The notes beneath the pieces are model-generated. The model was not told the DNA's origin. It saw only the letters and a list, made by a program, of their open reading frames with translations, and searched no databases. From assembly GCA_009363175.1 (NCBI GenBank), contig CP045205.1:1612001-1676000 (forward strand): a DNA stretch of 64,000 nucleotides, written 5' to 3'. Below are positions 1 to 8,317 of this stretch, piece by piece. How positions within the stretch are numbered: the first letter of the stretch is position 1; every line of letters starts with the position of its first letter. This stretch comes from Citrobacter telavivensis. GTDB lineage: Bacteria; Pseudomonadota; Gammaproteobacteria; Enterobacterales; Enterobacteriaceae. The translations under genes and the position numbers were made by a program.

Positions 1-570
1 ACCAGGCCTGCACAAAATTCCGCCGTTGCTGTTGCGTCTAAACCGACAATTACGTATTCTGAGGATTCAGGTGAACAAAGTGCTAACAAAATGTTGCCGA
101 ACAACAAGCCTGCTGGGACAGTCGTCACAGCGCCTGTAACGGCTCCAGCAGTTAGTGCAACCGAATCGACAGCAAGCAGTTCGTCTACCAGTTCGCCAAT
201 CTCCACATGGCGCTGGCCGACTGACGGCAAAGTGATCGAGAACTTTGGGGCTTCCGAGGGAGGCAATAAAGGGATCGACATTGCGGGCAGTAAGGGACAG
301 GCTATTATCGCGACCGCCGATGGGCGCGTGGTCTATGCCGGTAACGCTCTGCGCGGTTACGGTAATCTTATTATCATCAAACACAACGATGATTACCTGA
401 GTGCCTACGCTCATAACGATACAATGCTGGTCCGGGAACAACAAGAAGTGAAGGCAGGACAAAAAATAGCGACGATGGGTAGCACCGGAACCAGTTCTAC
501 ACGTTTGCATTTTGAAATTCGTTACAAGGGGAAATCCGTAAACCCGCTGCGTTATTTACCGCAGCGATAA
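1..570 (+). CDS. nlpD: NlpD, LytM-domain amidase activator (5' truncated by window edge)
   Basis: The reading frame is open from base 1 and ends at a TAA at 568-570, so only the C-terminal 189 residues are in the window. A Thr/Ser/Ala-rich linker is followed by an M23/LytM domain, from about [14 protein letters not shown] to [10 protein letters not shown] and ending NPLRYLPQR. NlpD is an outer-membrane lipoprotein that activates the amidase AmiC for septal peptidoglycan splitting. Its LytM domain is known to be degenerate, and the motif seen here ([10 protein letters not shown]) fits that non-catalytic role. It lies immediately upstream of rpoS, as in all enterobacteria, and the main rpoS promoter lies inside its coding sequence. 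Confidence 0.96.
   Translation, partial: TRPAQNSAVAVASKPTITYSEDSGEQSANKMLPNNKPAGTVVTAPVTAPAVSATESTASSSSTSSPISTWRWPTDGKVIENFGASEGGNKGIDIAGSKGQAIIATADGRVVYAGNALRGYGNLIIIKHNDDYLSAYAHNDTMLVREQQEVKAGQKIATMGSTGTSSTRLHFEIRYKGKSVNPLRYLPQR
32..60 (+). promoter_or_regulatory. Main rpoS promoter inside nlpD
   Basis: TTGCGT (32-37) and TATTCT (55-60) are separated by 17 bases. They predict a start near 66-67, about 566 bases before the rpoS ATG. This matches the long rpoS leader known in E. coli, whose promoter lies within nlpD. The promoter assignment rests on that match. Confidence 0.75.
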
Positions 571-632
571 AGCGGCGGAACCAGGCTGACACTTGCTAGT
601 TCCGTCAAGGGATCACGGGTAGGAGCCACCTT
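520..632 (+). promoter_or_regulatory. rpoS translational control leader (small RNA target region)
   Basis: The last part of nlpD and the 62-base gap form the rpoS leader segment that in E. coli folds over the ribosome site and is opened by DsrA, RprA and ArcZ with Hfq. A perfect stem is visible (CGCTGCG 545-551 with CGCAGCG 560-566). The ribosome site is TAGGAGCC just before the ATG at 633. The sequence is very like the E. coli leader. Pairing with the small RNAs is known biology and was not tested here. Confidence 0.6.
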
Positions 633-1625
633 ATGAGTCAGAATACGCTGAAAGTTCATGATTTAAATGAAGATGCGGAGTTTGATGAGAACGGAGTTGA
701 GGTTTTTGACGAAAAAGCCTTAGTTGAAGAGGAACCCAGTGATAACGATTTGGCTGAAGAAGAGCTGTTATCGCAGGGGGCCACACAGCGTGTGTTGGAC
801 GCGACTCAGCTTTACCTTGGTGAGATTGGTTATTCGCCACTGTTAACGGCCGAAGAAGAAGTGTATTTTGCGCGTCGCGCACTGCGTGGAGATGTCGCCT
901 CTCGCCGTCGGATGATTGAAAGTAACCTGCGTCTGGTGGTGAAAATTGCCCGCCGTTATGGCAATCGTGGTCTGGCGCTGCTGGATCTGATTGAAGAGGG
1001 CAATCTGGGGCTTATCCGTGCCGTCGAGAAGTTTGACCCGGAACGCGGGTTCCGCTTCTCAACATACGCAACCTGGTGGATTCGCCAGACGATTGAACGG
1101 GCTATTATGAACCAAACCCGTACTATTCGACTGCCGATTCATATTGTTAAAGAGCTGAACGTCTATCTGCGTACCGCGCGTGAGTTGTCCCATAAACTGG
1201 ACCACGAACCCAGCGCGGAAGAAATTGCAGAGCAACTGGATAAGCCGGTTGATGACGTTAGCCGTATGCTTCGTCTTAACGAGCGCATTACCTCGGTAGA
1301 CACCCCGTTGGGTGGCGATTCCGAAAAAGCGTTGCTGGATATCCTGGCCGATGAGAAAGAGAACGGTCCGGAAGACACCACGCAAGATGACGATATGAAA
1401 CAGAGCATCGTCAAATGGCTGTTCGAACTGAACGCCAAACAGCGTGAAGTGCTGGCACGTCGTTTCGGTCTGCTGGGTTATGAAGCGGCGACACTGGAAG
1501 ATGTAGGCCGTGAAATCGGTCTGACTCGTGAACGTGTTCGTCAGATTCAGGTTGAAGGCCTACGCCGTCTGCGTGAAATCCTGCAGACTCAGGGGCTGAA
1601 TATCGAAGCGCTGTTCCGCGAGTAA
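633..1625 (+). CDS. rpoS: RNA polymerase sigma factor RpoS (sigma-38)
   Basis: Full-length sigma-S of 330 residues, the usual E. coli length, starting [21 protein letters not shown] after a good ribosome site. Region 1.2 (about 55-90), region 2 with the core-binding and -10 recognition segment ([32 protein letters not shown]), region 3 (about 165-240) and region 4 with the -35 recognition helix ([20 protein letters not shown]) are all intact. It directs the general stress and stationary-phase response. No frameshift or premature stop is seen, although rpoS is often mutated in cultured strains. It is followed at once by a strong terminator. Confidence 0.98.
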   Translation: MSQNTLKVHDLNEDAEFDENGVEVFDEKALVEEEPSDNDLAEEELLSQGATQRVLDATQLYLGEIGYSPLLTAEEEVYFARRALRGDVASRRRMIESNLRLVVKIARRYGNRGLALLDLIEEGNLGLIRAVEKFDPERGFRFSTYATWWIRQTIERAIMNQTRTIRLPIHIVKELNVYLRTARELSHKLDHEPSAEEIAEQLDKPVDDVSRMLRLNERITSVDTPLGGDSEKALLDILADEKENGPEDTTQDDDMKQSIVKWLFELNAKQREVLARRFGLLGYEAATLEDVGREIGLTRERVRQIQVEGLRRLREILQTQGLNIEALFRE

Positions 1626-1641
1626 GTACTGTTCTAACAAG

Positions 1642-1676
1642 AAAGGCCAGCCTCTTTGAGGCTGGCCTTTTTCTTT
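1642..1676 (+). terminator. rpoS intrinsic terminator
   Basis: The perfect stem AAAGGCCAGCCTC / GAGGCTGGCCTTT with a TTT loop (1642-1670) runs into a T-rich tail, 17 bases after the rpoS stop codon. Confidence 0.9.
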
Positions 1677-1743
1677 CTGGCTTTTTTGCTGTGGTTTCGC
1701 AGGTGAAAGCAGACGGGTGCATTTTCATGCATACTCAGGTTCG

Positions 1744-2151
1744 TCAATCGGGCATCATTTTCTTGATTAACAGGGCGAATTGCGCACGTTCCTTGTCATT
1801 CAACCGTCCCAGAAATTCCTCATCCACCTGGTTTCCCAGCGGCATGCATACTTTCAGCAAGGCTTCTCCCTCCGTGGTCAGATAAACGAAGCGGCGACGT
1901 TTATCCAGCGGATCGTTCTCACGCCTCACCAGCCCGCGTTTTTCCATCCGGCTCAGCATTTCAGCCAGCGTCGCTTTGGTACTGACGGCGGCCTCCATCA
2001 GATTAACCTGTTCAATGCCGGGACGTTCCGCAATGGCACGCATCACTGCGTATTGCGGTTTAGTGAGATCCGGCAACTCGTGCTGCCAACGCGCCGTATG
2101 TTGCTGAAAAAGCTGGCGTAACAGGTGAAACGCTTTATTCCGTAACTCCAT
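1744..2151 (-). CDS. hosA: HosA, MarR-family transcriptional regulator
   Basis: A 135-residue MarR-family protein with a winged helix-turn-helix (about 30-100, including KPQYAVMRAIAERPGIEQVNLM, TKATLAEMLSRMEKRGLVRRE and the wing NDPLDKRRRFVYLT). The length and sequence fit HosA, found in the rpoS-mutS interval of many pathogenic E. coli. HosA is described as the repressor of the neighbouring non-oxidative hydroxyarylic acid decarboxylase operon, released by 4-hydroxybenzoate. The gene is divergent from ecdBCD across a 171-base gap that holds a perfect palindrome. Regulation of ecdBCD in this strain is inferred from that arrangement. Confidence 0.88.
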   Translation of the reverse strand: MELRNKAFHLLRQLFQQHTARWQHELPDLTKPQYAVMRAIAERPGIEQVNLMEAAVSTKATLAEMLSRMEKRGLVRRENDPLDKRRRFVYLTTEGEALLKVCMPLGNQVDEEFLGRLNDKERAQFALLIKKMMPD

Positions 2152-2291
2152 GAAAACTCCAGGCTAAAAATCGTGTCTCCTATCATAACGGGTAACGTCG
2201 CGTTTTTTAACGAGGAAAGCTTAAGCTATACGTGCGAAAAAGAGTGGGCGATCTTGTCGCTGCGGTTGTATAGGGGTAATTTAGATAAAAC

Positions 2292-2305
2292 GTTCGTATA
2301 CGAAC
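2292..2305. promoter_or_regulatory. Perfect palindrome, candidate HosA operator
   Basis: GTTCGTATACGAAC is a perfect 14-base inverted repeat ending 17 bases before the ecdB start. MarR proteins bind short palindromes of this kind in promoter regions, and hosA is divergent next door. The operator role is an inference. Confidence 0.6.
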
Positions 2306-2322
2306 AATTTGTGGAGTGATGG

Positions 2323-2916
2323 ATGAGATTGATTGTGGGGATGACGGGGGCAACGGGTGCGCCGCTGGGCGTGGCGCTGTTGCAGACATTGCAAAAAATG
2401 CCGGATGTGGAAACGCATCTGATGATGTCGAAGTGGGCCAAAACGACCATTGAACTGGAAACGCCATACTGCGCGCGCGATGTCGCTGGACTGGCGGATT
2501 ATTGCCACAGCCCGGCGGATCAGGCGGCGACGATTTCGTCAGGTTCGTTTCGCACCGACGGCATGATCGTTATCCCCTGCAGTATGAAAACGTTGGCCGG
2601 AATTCGCGCCGGCTACGCCGAAGGTCTGGTGGGACGCGCCGCCGACGTAGTGCTGAAAGAAGGGCGCAAACTGGTGCTGGTGCCGCGTGAAATGCCGCTC
2701 AGCACGATTCATCTCGAAAACATGCTCGCGCTTTCTCGCATGGGTGTGGCAATGGTGCCGCCGATGCCCGCTTTCTACAACCATCCACAAACCGTTGATG
2801 ATATTACACAACACATTGTGGCCCGCATCCTGGACCAGTTTGCGCTGGAGCATCCGCACGCACGTCGCTGGCAGGGGTTGTCACAGGCACAAAATTTTTC
2901 ACAGGAGAATGAATAA
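2323..2916 (+). CDS. ecdB: EcdB, UbiX-type flavin prenyltransferase
   Basis: A 197-residue flavoprotein of the UbiX/Pad1 family, recognisable from the N-terminal nucleotide-binding segment GMTGATGAPLG, IPCSMKTLAGI near residue 85 and the PREMPLSTIHLENM motif near 130. UbiX enzymes prenylate FMN with dimethylallyl phosphate to make the cofactor of UbiD-family decarboxylases. The partner decarboxylase gene follows at once: the stop and the next ATG share a base (TAATG). It is the first gene of the hydroxyarylic acid decarboxylase operon. The role in maturing EcdC is inferred from family and linkage. Confidence 0.92.
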   Translation: MRLIVGMTGATGAPLGVALLQTLQKMPDVETHLMMSKWAKTTIELETPYCARDVAGLADYCHSPADQAATISSGSFRTDGMIVIPCSMKTLAGIRAGYAEGLVGRAADVVLKEGRKLVLVPREMPLSTIHLENMLALSRMGVAMVPPMPAFYNHPQTVDDITQHIVARILDQFALEHPHARRWQGLSQAQNFSQENE

Positions 2917-4343
2917 TGGCATTTGATGATTTGCGCAGCTTTTTGCAGGCGCTCGACGACCAGGGGCAACTGCTGAAAATCAGTGAAGAGGTGAATGCAG
3001 AACCGGATCTGGCGGCAGCCGCCAACGCCACTGGCCGTATTGGCGACGGTGCGCCGGCACTATGGTTCGACAATATTCGCGGCTTCACCGATGCGCGCGT
3101 GGCGATGAACACCATCGGATCCTGGCAAAATCATGCCATTTCGTTGGGCTTGCCACCGAATACGCCGGTGAAAAAGCAGATTGATGAGTTTATCCGTCGC
3201 TGGGATAAGTTCCCGGTAGCCCCGGAGCGTCGCGAGAATCCGCCTTGGGCGGAAAACAGCGTCGATGGCGAAGAGATTAATCTGTTCGACCTTCTGCCAC
3301 TGTTTCGCCTGAACGATGGGGATGGTGGGTTTTACCTGGATAAAGCCTGTGTGGTCTCCCGCGATCCGCTTGACCCGGACAACTTCGGTAAACAGAACGT
3401 GGGTATCTATCGGATGGAAGTGAAGGGCAAGCGTAAGCTGGGCCTGCAGCCGGTACCGATGCACGATATCGCGCTGCATCTGCATAAGGCGGAAGAGCGC
3501 GGCGAGGACCTGCCGATCGCCATCACGCTGGGCAACGATCCTATCATCACACTGATGGGCGCAACGCCGCTGAAATACGATCAGTCCGAATATGAGATGG
3601 CGGGTGCGCTGCGTGAAAGCCCGTATCCCATCGCCACCGCGCCGTTGACCGGGTTTGATGTGCCGTGGGGATCGGAGGTGATCTTGGAAGGGGTGATTGA
3701 AAGCCGCAAACGCGAAATCGAAGGGCCGTTTGGCGAGTTCACCGGTCACTATTCCGGTGGTCGCAATATGACGGTGGTGCGTATCGATAAGGTTTCGTAT
3801 CGCAGCAAACCGATTTTTGAATCGCTTTATCTGGGTATGCCGTGGACGGAAATCGACTATCTGATGGGGCCGGCTACCTGCGTGCCACTGTATCAGCAAC
3901 TGAAAGCGGAATTTCCGGAAGTGCAGGCGGTTAACGCGATGTACACCCACGGCCTGCTGGCGATTATCTCCACCAAAAAACGTTACGGTGGCTTTGCCCG
4001 CGCAGTGGGCCTGCGTGCGATGACCACGCCGCATGGCCTGGGTTACGTGAAGATGGTCATCATGGTTGATGAAGATGTTGACCCGTTCAACCTGCCGCAG
4101 GTGATGTGGGCGCTCTCTTCGAAAGTGAACCCGGCGGGTGACCTGGTTCAGCTACCGAATATGTCGGTACTGGAACTGGATCCAGGTTCAAGTCCTGCGG
4201 GGATCACCGACAAACTGATTATCGATGCCACCACGCCAGTCGCACCAGACAACCGTGGTCACTATAGCCAGCCGGTGGTGGATTTACCGGAAACCAAAGC
4301 CTGGGCTGAAAAACTGACCTCGATGCTGGCCGCACGCAAATAA
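2916..4343 (+). CDS. ecdC: EcdC, UbiD-type hydroxyarylic acid decarboxylase, catalytic subunit
   Basis: A 475-residue UbiD-family protein. Family segments seen include the N-terminal MAFDDLRSFLQALDDQGQL, the central SRKREIEGPFGEFTGHYSGG region that contributes cofactor and active-site residues, and the C-terminal half around PAGITDKLIIDATTP. It performs reversible non-oxidative decarboxylation of phenolic acids such as 4-hydroxybenzoate or vanillate with prenylated FMN. It is translationally coupled to ecdB and followed 10 bases later by ecdD. Homologues are named ecdC, shdC or kpdC; the exact substrate cannot be read from the sequence. Confidence 0.92.
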   Translation: MAFDDLRSFLQALDDQGQLLKISEEVNAEPDLAAAANATGRIGDGAPALWFDNIRGFTDARVAMNTIGSWQNHAISLGLPPNTPVKKQIDEFIRRWDKFPVAPERRENPPWAENSVDGEEINLFDLLPLFRLNDGDGGFYLDKACVVSRDPLDPDNFGKQNVGIYRMEVKGKRKLGLQPVPMHDIALHLHKAEERGEDLPIAITLGNDPIITLMGATPLKYDQSEYEMAGALRESPYPIATAPLTGFDVPWGSEVILEGVIESRKREIEGPFGEFTGHYSGGRNMTVVRIDKVSYRSKPIFESLYLGMPWTEIDYLMGPATCVPLYQQLKAEFPEVQAVNAMYTHGLLAIISTKKRYGGFARAVGLRAMTTPHGLGYVKMVIMVDEDVDPFNLPQVMWALSSKVNPAGDLVQLPNMSVLELDPGSSPAGITDKLIIDATTPVAPDNRGHYSQPVVDLPETKAWAEKLTSMLAARK

Positions 4344-4353
4344 GGAGAAGAAG

Positions 4354-4590
4354 ATGATTTGCCCACGTTGTGCTGATGAACATATTGAAGTGATGGCGAC
4401 ATCGCCGGTGAAAGATGTCTGGACGGTGTATCAGTGCCAGCACTGCCTTTATACCTGGCGTAATACGGAACCGCTGCGCCACACCAGCCGCGAACATTAT
4501 CCGCAGGCGTTTCGCATGACGCAAAAAGATATTGATGACGCGCCGATGGTGCCGAATATTCCGCCGCTGCTGGCGGAAGATAAACGTTAA
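4354..4590 (+). CDS. ecdD: EcdD, small zinc-ribbon-like subunit of the decarboxylase
   Basis: A 78-residue protein with two Cys pairs (CPRCADEH near the start and CQHC near residue 30), typical of the VdcD/EcdD subunit of non-oxidative hydroxyarylic acid decarboxylases. It follows ecdC after an AAGGAGAAG ribosome site and completes the three-gene operon. The biochemical role of this subunit is poorly defined in the family; it is needed for full activity in some systems. The gene converges on mutS with a REP element between them. Confidence 0.88.
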   Translation: MICPRCADEHIEVMATSPVKDVWTVYQCQHCLYTWRNTEPLRHTSREHYPQAFRMTQKDIDDAPMVPNIPPLLAEDKR

Positions 4591-4594
4591 CGGA

Positions 4595-4683
4595 GTGCCG
4601 GATGGCGACTGGCGCCTTATCCGGCCTACGAAAGTACAGTACCGTGAGTGTGTAGGCCCGATACGCAAAGCGTCATCGGGCAT
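4595..4683. repeat. REP/BIME element between ecdD and mutS
   Basis: Two REP-type units (TGCCGGATGGCG ... CTTATCCGGCCTAC, and GCCCGATACGC ... GCGTCATCGGGC) fill the convergent gap. Such elements can fold into hairpins and protect or terminate the facing transcripts. Confidence 0.8.
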
Positions 4684-4688
4684 TTCTC

Positions 4689-7256
4689 TTACACCAGACT
4701 TTTCAGACGATAGATCCACTCCAGCGCCTGACGGGGCGACAGGGAATCCGGATCGAGATTTTCCAGGGCTTCAACAGCGGGAGAGGTCTCTTCAGGGACG
4801 GACAGCAGCGACATCTGCGTGCCATCCACCTGCGTTGCCGCCGCGTTTGGCGAAATGCTTTCCAGCTCGCGTAGTTTCTGCCGCGCTCGTTTGATCACCT
4901 CTTTCGGAACGCCCGCCAGCGCCGCGACCGCCAGGCCGTAACTCTTACTGGCCGCACCATCCTGAACGCTGTGCATAAAGGCGATGGTATCGCCGTGCTC
5001 CAGGGCATCCAGATGCACGTTGGCAACGCCTTCCATTTTCTCCGGCAGTTGTGTCAACTCGAAATAGTGCGTCGCGAACAGCGTCAGCGCTTTGATCTTA
5101 TTCGCCAGATTTTCCGCGCACGCCCACGCCAGCGACAGGCCGTCGTAAGTCGACGTCCCGCGGCCAATCTCATCCATCAACACCAGACTGTTCTCGGTAG
5201 CGTTGTGCAGAATGTTGGCCGTTTCGGTCATCTCTACCATGAAGGTGGAGCGCCCGGAGGCCAGATCGTCCGCTGCGCCCACGCGGGTAAAGATGCGATC
5301 GATAGGACCAATCTCTACCTTCTGCGCCGGCACGTAGCTGCCGATATAGGCCAGCAGTGCAATCAGCGCGGTCTGGCGCATGTAGGTACTTTTACCGCCC
5401 ATATTTGGCCCGGTAATGATCAGCATTCTGCGCTGCGGTGAGAGGTCCAGCGGATTGGCAATAAACGGCTCATTTAGCACCTGTTCCACTACCGGATGGC
5501 GACCTTCGGTAATCCGAATACCCGGTTTATCGCTAAAGGTCGGACAGGTGTAGTTCAGCGTATATGCGCGCTCGGCCAGGTTCACCAGTACGTCGAGTTC
5601 CGCCAGCGCACTGGCGCTCTGTTGCAGATCCGCCAGATGGGGCAGCAGCAGGTCGAACAGTTCATCATAGAGCTGTTTTTCCAGCGCCAGCGCTTTGCCC
5701 TTGGAGGTCAGGACTTTGTCTTCGTACTCTTTGAGTTCCGGGATAATGTAGCGCTCGGCGTTTTTCAGCGTCTGGCGACGAACGTAGTTGATTGGCGCGA
5801 GGTGGCTCTGCCCACGGCTGATCTGGATGTAATAACCGTGTACTGCGTTAAAGCCGACTTTCAGCGTGTCCAGTCCGGTACGCTCACGTTCGCGAATTTC
5901 CAGCCTGTCGAGATAGTCGGTCGCACCGTCTGCCAGCGCGCGCCACTCATCGAGTTCTTCGTTGTAGCCTGGTGCGATAACGCCGCCGTCACGGACCAGT
6001 ACCGGTGGCGCGTCAACGACCGCACGTTCAAGCAGTTCCCGCAGTTCGGTGAATTCGCCCATTTTCTCGCGCAGCATCTGTACGGGGGCGCTGTCCACCG
6101 ATTCCAGTTGCGCACGCAGTTCCGGCAACTGCTGGAAGGCGTGGCGCATGCGGGCGAGATCGCGAGGACGGGCGGTGCGCAGTGCCAGACGCGCAAGAAT
6201 ACGTTCCAGATCGCCTACCTGACGCAGCACCGGCTGTAGTTCGCTGGTCGCATCCTGTAGCGAGCCGATAGTCTGCTGGCGTTCAGTCAGGATTTTCGTG
6301 TCACGTACCGGCATGTGCAGCCAGCGTTTGAGCATACGGCTGCCCATCGGCGTTACGGTACAGTCGAGCACGGAGGCCAGCGTGTTCTCTACGCCGCCTG
6401 CCAGATTCTGGGTAATCTCCAGATTGCGGCGCGTCGCGGCATCCATGATGATGCTGTCCTGCTGGCGCTCCATGGTGATAGAACGAATATGTGGCAGGGA
6501 AGTGCGTTGCGTGTCCTTGACGTATTGCAACAGGCAGCCGGCAGCGCAAAGCCCGCGCGGCGCGTTTTCAACGCCAAAGCCAATGAGATCGCGGGTACCA
6601 AACTGCAAATTCAACTGCTGACGGGCAGTATCAATTTCAAATTCCCACAGCGGGCGACGTCGTAATCCACGACGGCCTTCAATCAGCGCCATCTCAGCGA
6701 AGTCTTCGGCATACAGCAGTTCCGCCGGATTGGTACGCTGCAGTTCGGCTGCCATCGTTTCCCGATCGGCCGGTTCGCTCACGCGAAAACGTCCGGAGCT
6801 GATATCCAGCGTGGCATAACCGTAGCCTTTGCTGTCCTGCCAGATGGCAGCCAGCAGGTTGTCCTGGCGCTCCTGTAACAGGGCTTCATCGCTGATGGTA
6901 CCTGGAGTGACAATACGAACGACTTTACGCTCAACAGGCCCTTTGCTGGTGGCGGGATCGCCTATCTGCTCACAAATGGCGACGGATTCACCCTGATTCA
7001 CCAGTTTGGCGAGGTAGTTTTCAACCGCGTGATGGGGAATGCCCGCCATCGGGATAGGTTCGCCTGCGGATGCGCCGCGCTTGGTCAGCGAAATGTCGAG
7101 CAGTTGCGACGCCCGTTTTGCATCGTCGTAAAAGAGTTCGTAAAAGTCGCCCATGCGATAGAAAAGCAGGATCTCCGGGTGCTGGGCTTTCAGCTTGAGA
7201 TACTGCTGCATCATGGGCGTATGGGCGGTAAGGTCCTTGTTGATAGACTCTTGCAT
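4689..7256 (-). CDS. mutS: DNA mismatch repair protein MutS
   Basis: An 855-residue MutS, the normal length. The mismatch-reading Phe-x-Glu motif is present (GDFYELF, F38 and E40), as are the Walker [10 protein letters not shown] near 616 and the ATPase motif [12 protein letters not shown]. The C-terminus ends in the conserved [10 protein letters not shown]. MutS binds mismatched or looped bases and recruits MutL. The first residues ([16 protein letters not shown]) differ from E. coli, which is usual between genera. The gene sits between the ecd operon and the accessory sinH block and marks the left edge of the variable region. Confidence 0.98.
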   Translation of the reverse strand: MQESINKDLTAHTPMMQQYLKLKAQHPEILLFYRMGDFYELFYDDAKRASQLLDISLTKRGASAGEPIPMAGIPHHAVENYLAKLVNQGESVAICEQIGDPATSKGPVERKVVRIVTPGTISDEALLQERQDNLLAAIWQDSKGYGYATLDISSGRFRVSEPADRETMAAELQRTNPAELLYAEDFAEMALIEGRRGLRRRPLWEFEIDTARQQLNLQFGTRDLIGFGVENAPRGLCAAGCLLQYVKDTQRTSLPHIRSITMERQQDSIIMDAATRRNLEITQNLAGGVENTLASVLDCTVTPMGSRMLKRWLHMPVRDTKILTERQQTIGSLQDATSELQPVLRQVGDLERILARLALRTARPRDLARMRHAFQQLPELRAQLESVDSAPVQMLREKMGEFTELRELLERAVVDAPPVLVRDGGVIAPGYNEELDEWRALADGATDYLDRLEIRERERTGLDTLKVGFNAVHGYYIQISRGQSHLAPINYVRRQTLKNAERYIIPELKEYEDKVLTSKGKALALEKQLYDELFDLLLPHLADLQQSASALAELDVLVNLAERAYTLNYTCPTFSDKPGIRITEGRHPVVEQVLNEPFIANPLDLSPQRRMLIITGPNMGGKSTYMRQTALIALLAYIGSYVPAQKVEIGPIDRIFTRVGAADDLASGRSTFMVEMTETANILHNATENSLVLMDEIGRGTSTYDGLSLAWACAENLANKIKALTLFATHYFELTQLPEKMEGVANVHLDALEHGDTIAFMHSVQDGAASKSYGLAVAALAGVPKEVIKRARQKLRELESISPNAAATQVDGTQMSLLSVPEETSPAVEALENLDPDSLSPRQALEWIYRLKSLV

Positions 7257-7418
7257 ATTGATTTTACTCGTTTTTTAAGTCTTGTGAGTACTCGGGGGTG
7301 ACATGTAGCACCGTTTAAACCCCTATAAATCGATAAATTTATATATCAAATGTTGTCGATACCATCGGACATACCTTTTGATTCGCAGGTATACATCAAT
7401 GAAAATACCTGCCAATGA

Positions 7419-7742
7419 GTAGATTGTAATCAATCGGCTCTCAATTACGTGAAAACCGATTTTAACCCGCAAAGGAGAGTTGACTACTTAACCAATCCTG
7501 AACGAAAGTCTTATCTTATCACTGACAACCCTTGGGATTCACCCGTCGGTTTTGGCGCTAAATCTGAGCGAGTAATGTCATTATCAGAAACACGATCGGT
7601 CGCTCGTGGTAAAACATCGAAAGAGGTTATCAGATCTACGATTGGTAATGTCTCTGACTTTGTCAGTATTGATCAGGCTCGCGAGGCTGTTCGCAACTCA
7701 GTGATGCACAAATCGGAGTTTGGGGAGGGAAAGAGATTTTAA
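7419..7742 (+). pseudogene. Remnant of a tyrosine integrase N-terminal domain
   Basis: An open frame (no stop from 7419 to the TAA at 7740-7742; a GTG at 7449 could start 97 residues) resembles the arm-binding N-terminal domain of phage or island integrases. It has YLITDNPWDSPVGFGAKSE, like the usual xGFGVRV segment, and then STIGNVSDFVSIDQAREAVRN, like the common LGxxxxLSxxxAR helix. The core-binding and catalytic domains, with the R-H-R-Y residues, are absent. No ATG start is seen. It is most likely the stump left by an element inserted next to mutS. The family assignment is by eye. Confidence 0.5.
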
Positions 7743-8317
7743 TCAGAAATCTCCAACTGATTAGTTGGTTAGTTTGTATTTGTCATGTCAATGTGATGGG
7801 AAACGTAACTGCGGGGAAAAGTCAGAAAATCCTTTGCGAACAGTGTACGTATATCTCAGCTTTATTGCCTTAATGGTAAGCATTTCGTCTGTAAATCATG
7901 CTGGTTTAACGTCGCGCGAGTGGTGCCATTTTTCGCTGTGTTCAGAACTCAACCCGGTGGCTCATGACCACAAGTTCAGCCAGAACTTATCGATTTACCT
8001 GCATCATTGAAAATGGAAAAGATCTGATATCATACTTGCACTTTCGTCAGAATCTCTTTTCTCTTTTCCTCTTCGCGACGATGAACTGATTGATTACTGC
8101 AATCAAATTTATCTCTTGCAATAGCTCCAGTAATAAAAAACTAAATTATCCAATAATGGACAAATTAGTGCTGAAGAGCTGTGCTAGTACTAGATATAAT
8201 CTTCTAAATGATGTTTGGATGAGTTGTTTATTTGTGTAAGTATTTTGTTTAATGATTGTATCTCTTTGAATAAATAGGTCCCATTTATATAGAATATTTC
8301 TATAGTGGTAGGTTTGA
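7743..8317. other. AT-rich non-coding stretch upstream of sinH
   Basis: This 575-base stretch holds no convincing gene. Only short frames without ribosome sites are present. From about 8030 it becomes strongly AT-rich, unlike the flanking core genes. Such DNA is typical of acquired regions silenced by H-NS. It separates the integrase remnant from sinH and must contain the sinH promoter. Confidence 0.6.
8266..8293 (+). promoter_or_regulatory. Candidate sinH promoter
   Basis: TTGAAT (8266-8271) and TATAGA (8288-8293) are 16 bases apart and end 24 bases before the sinH ATG. In such AT-rich DNA chance matches are common, so support is weak. Confidence 0.3.

Noticed and set aside
3060..4034. Minus-strand frame of 324 residues
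   Set aside because: It is the shadow of ecdC, which has clear family motifs and operon context on the other strand.
5496..6239. Plus-strand frame of 247 residues
   Set aside because: It is antisense to the intact mutS gene and has no ribosome site or recognisable domain.
7765..8010. Frame of 81 residues after the integrase remnant
   Set aside because: It would start at TTG without a good ribosome site, has mixed composition and no recognisable domain.
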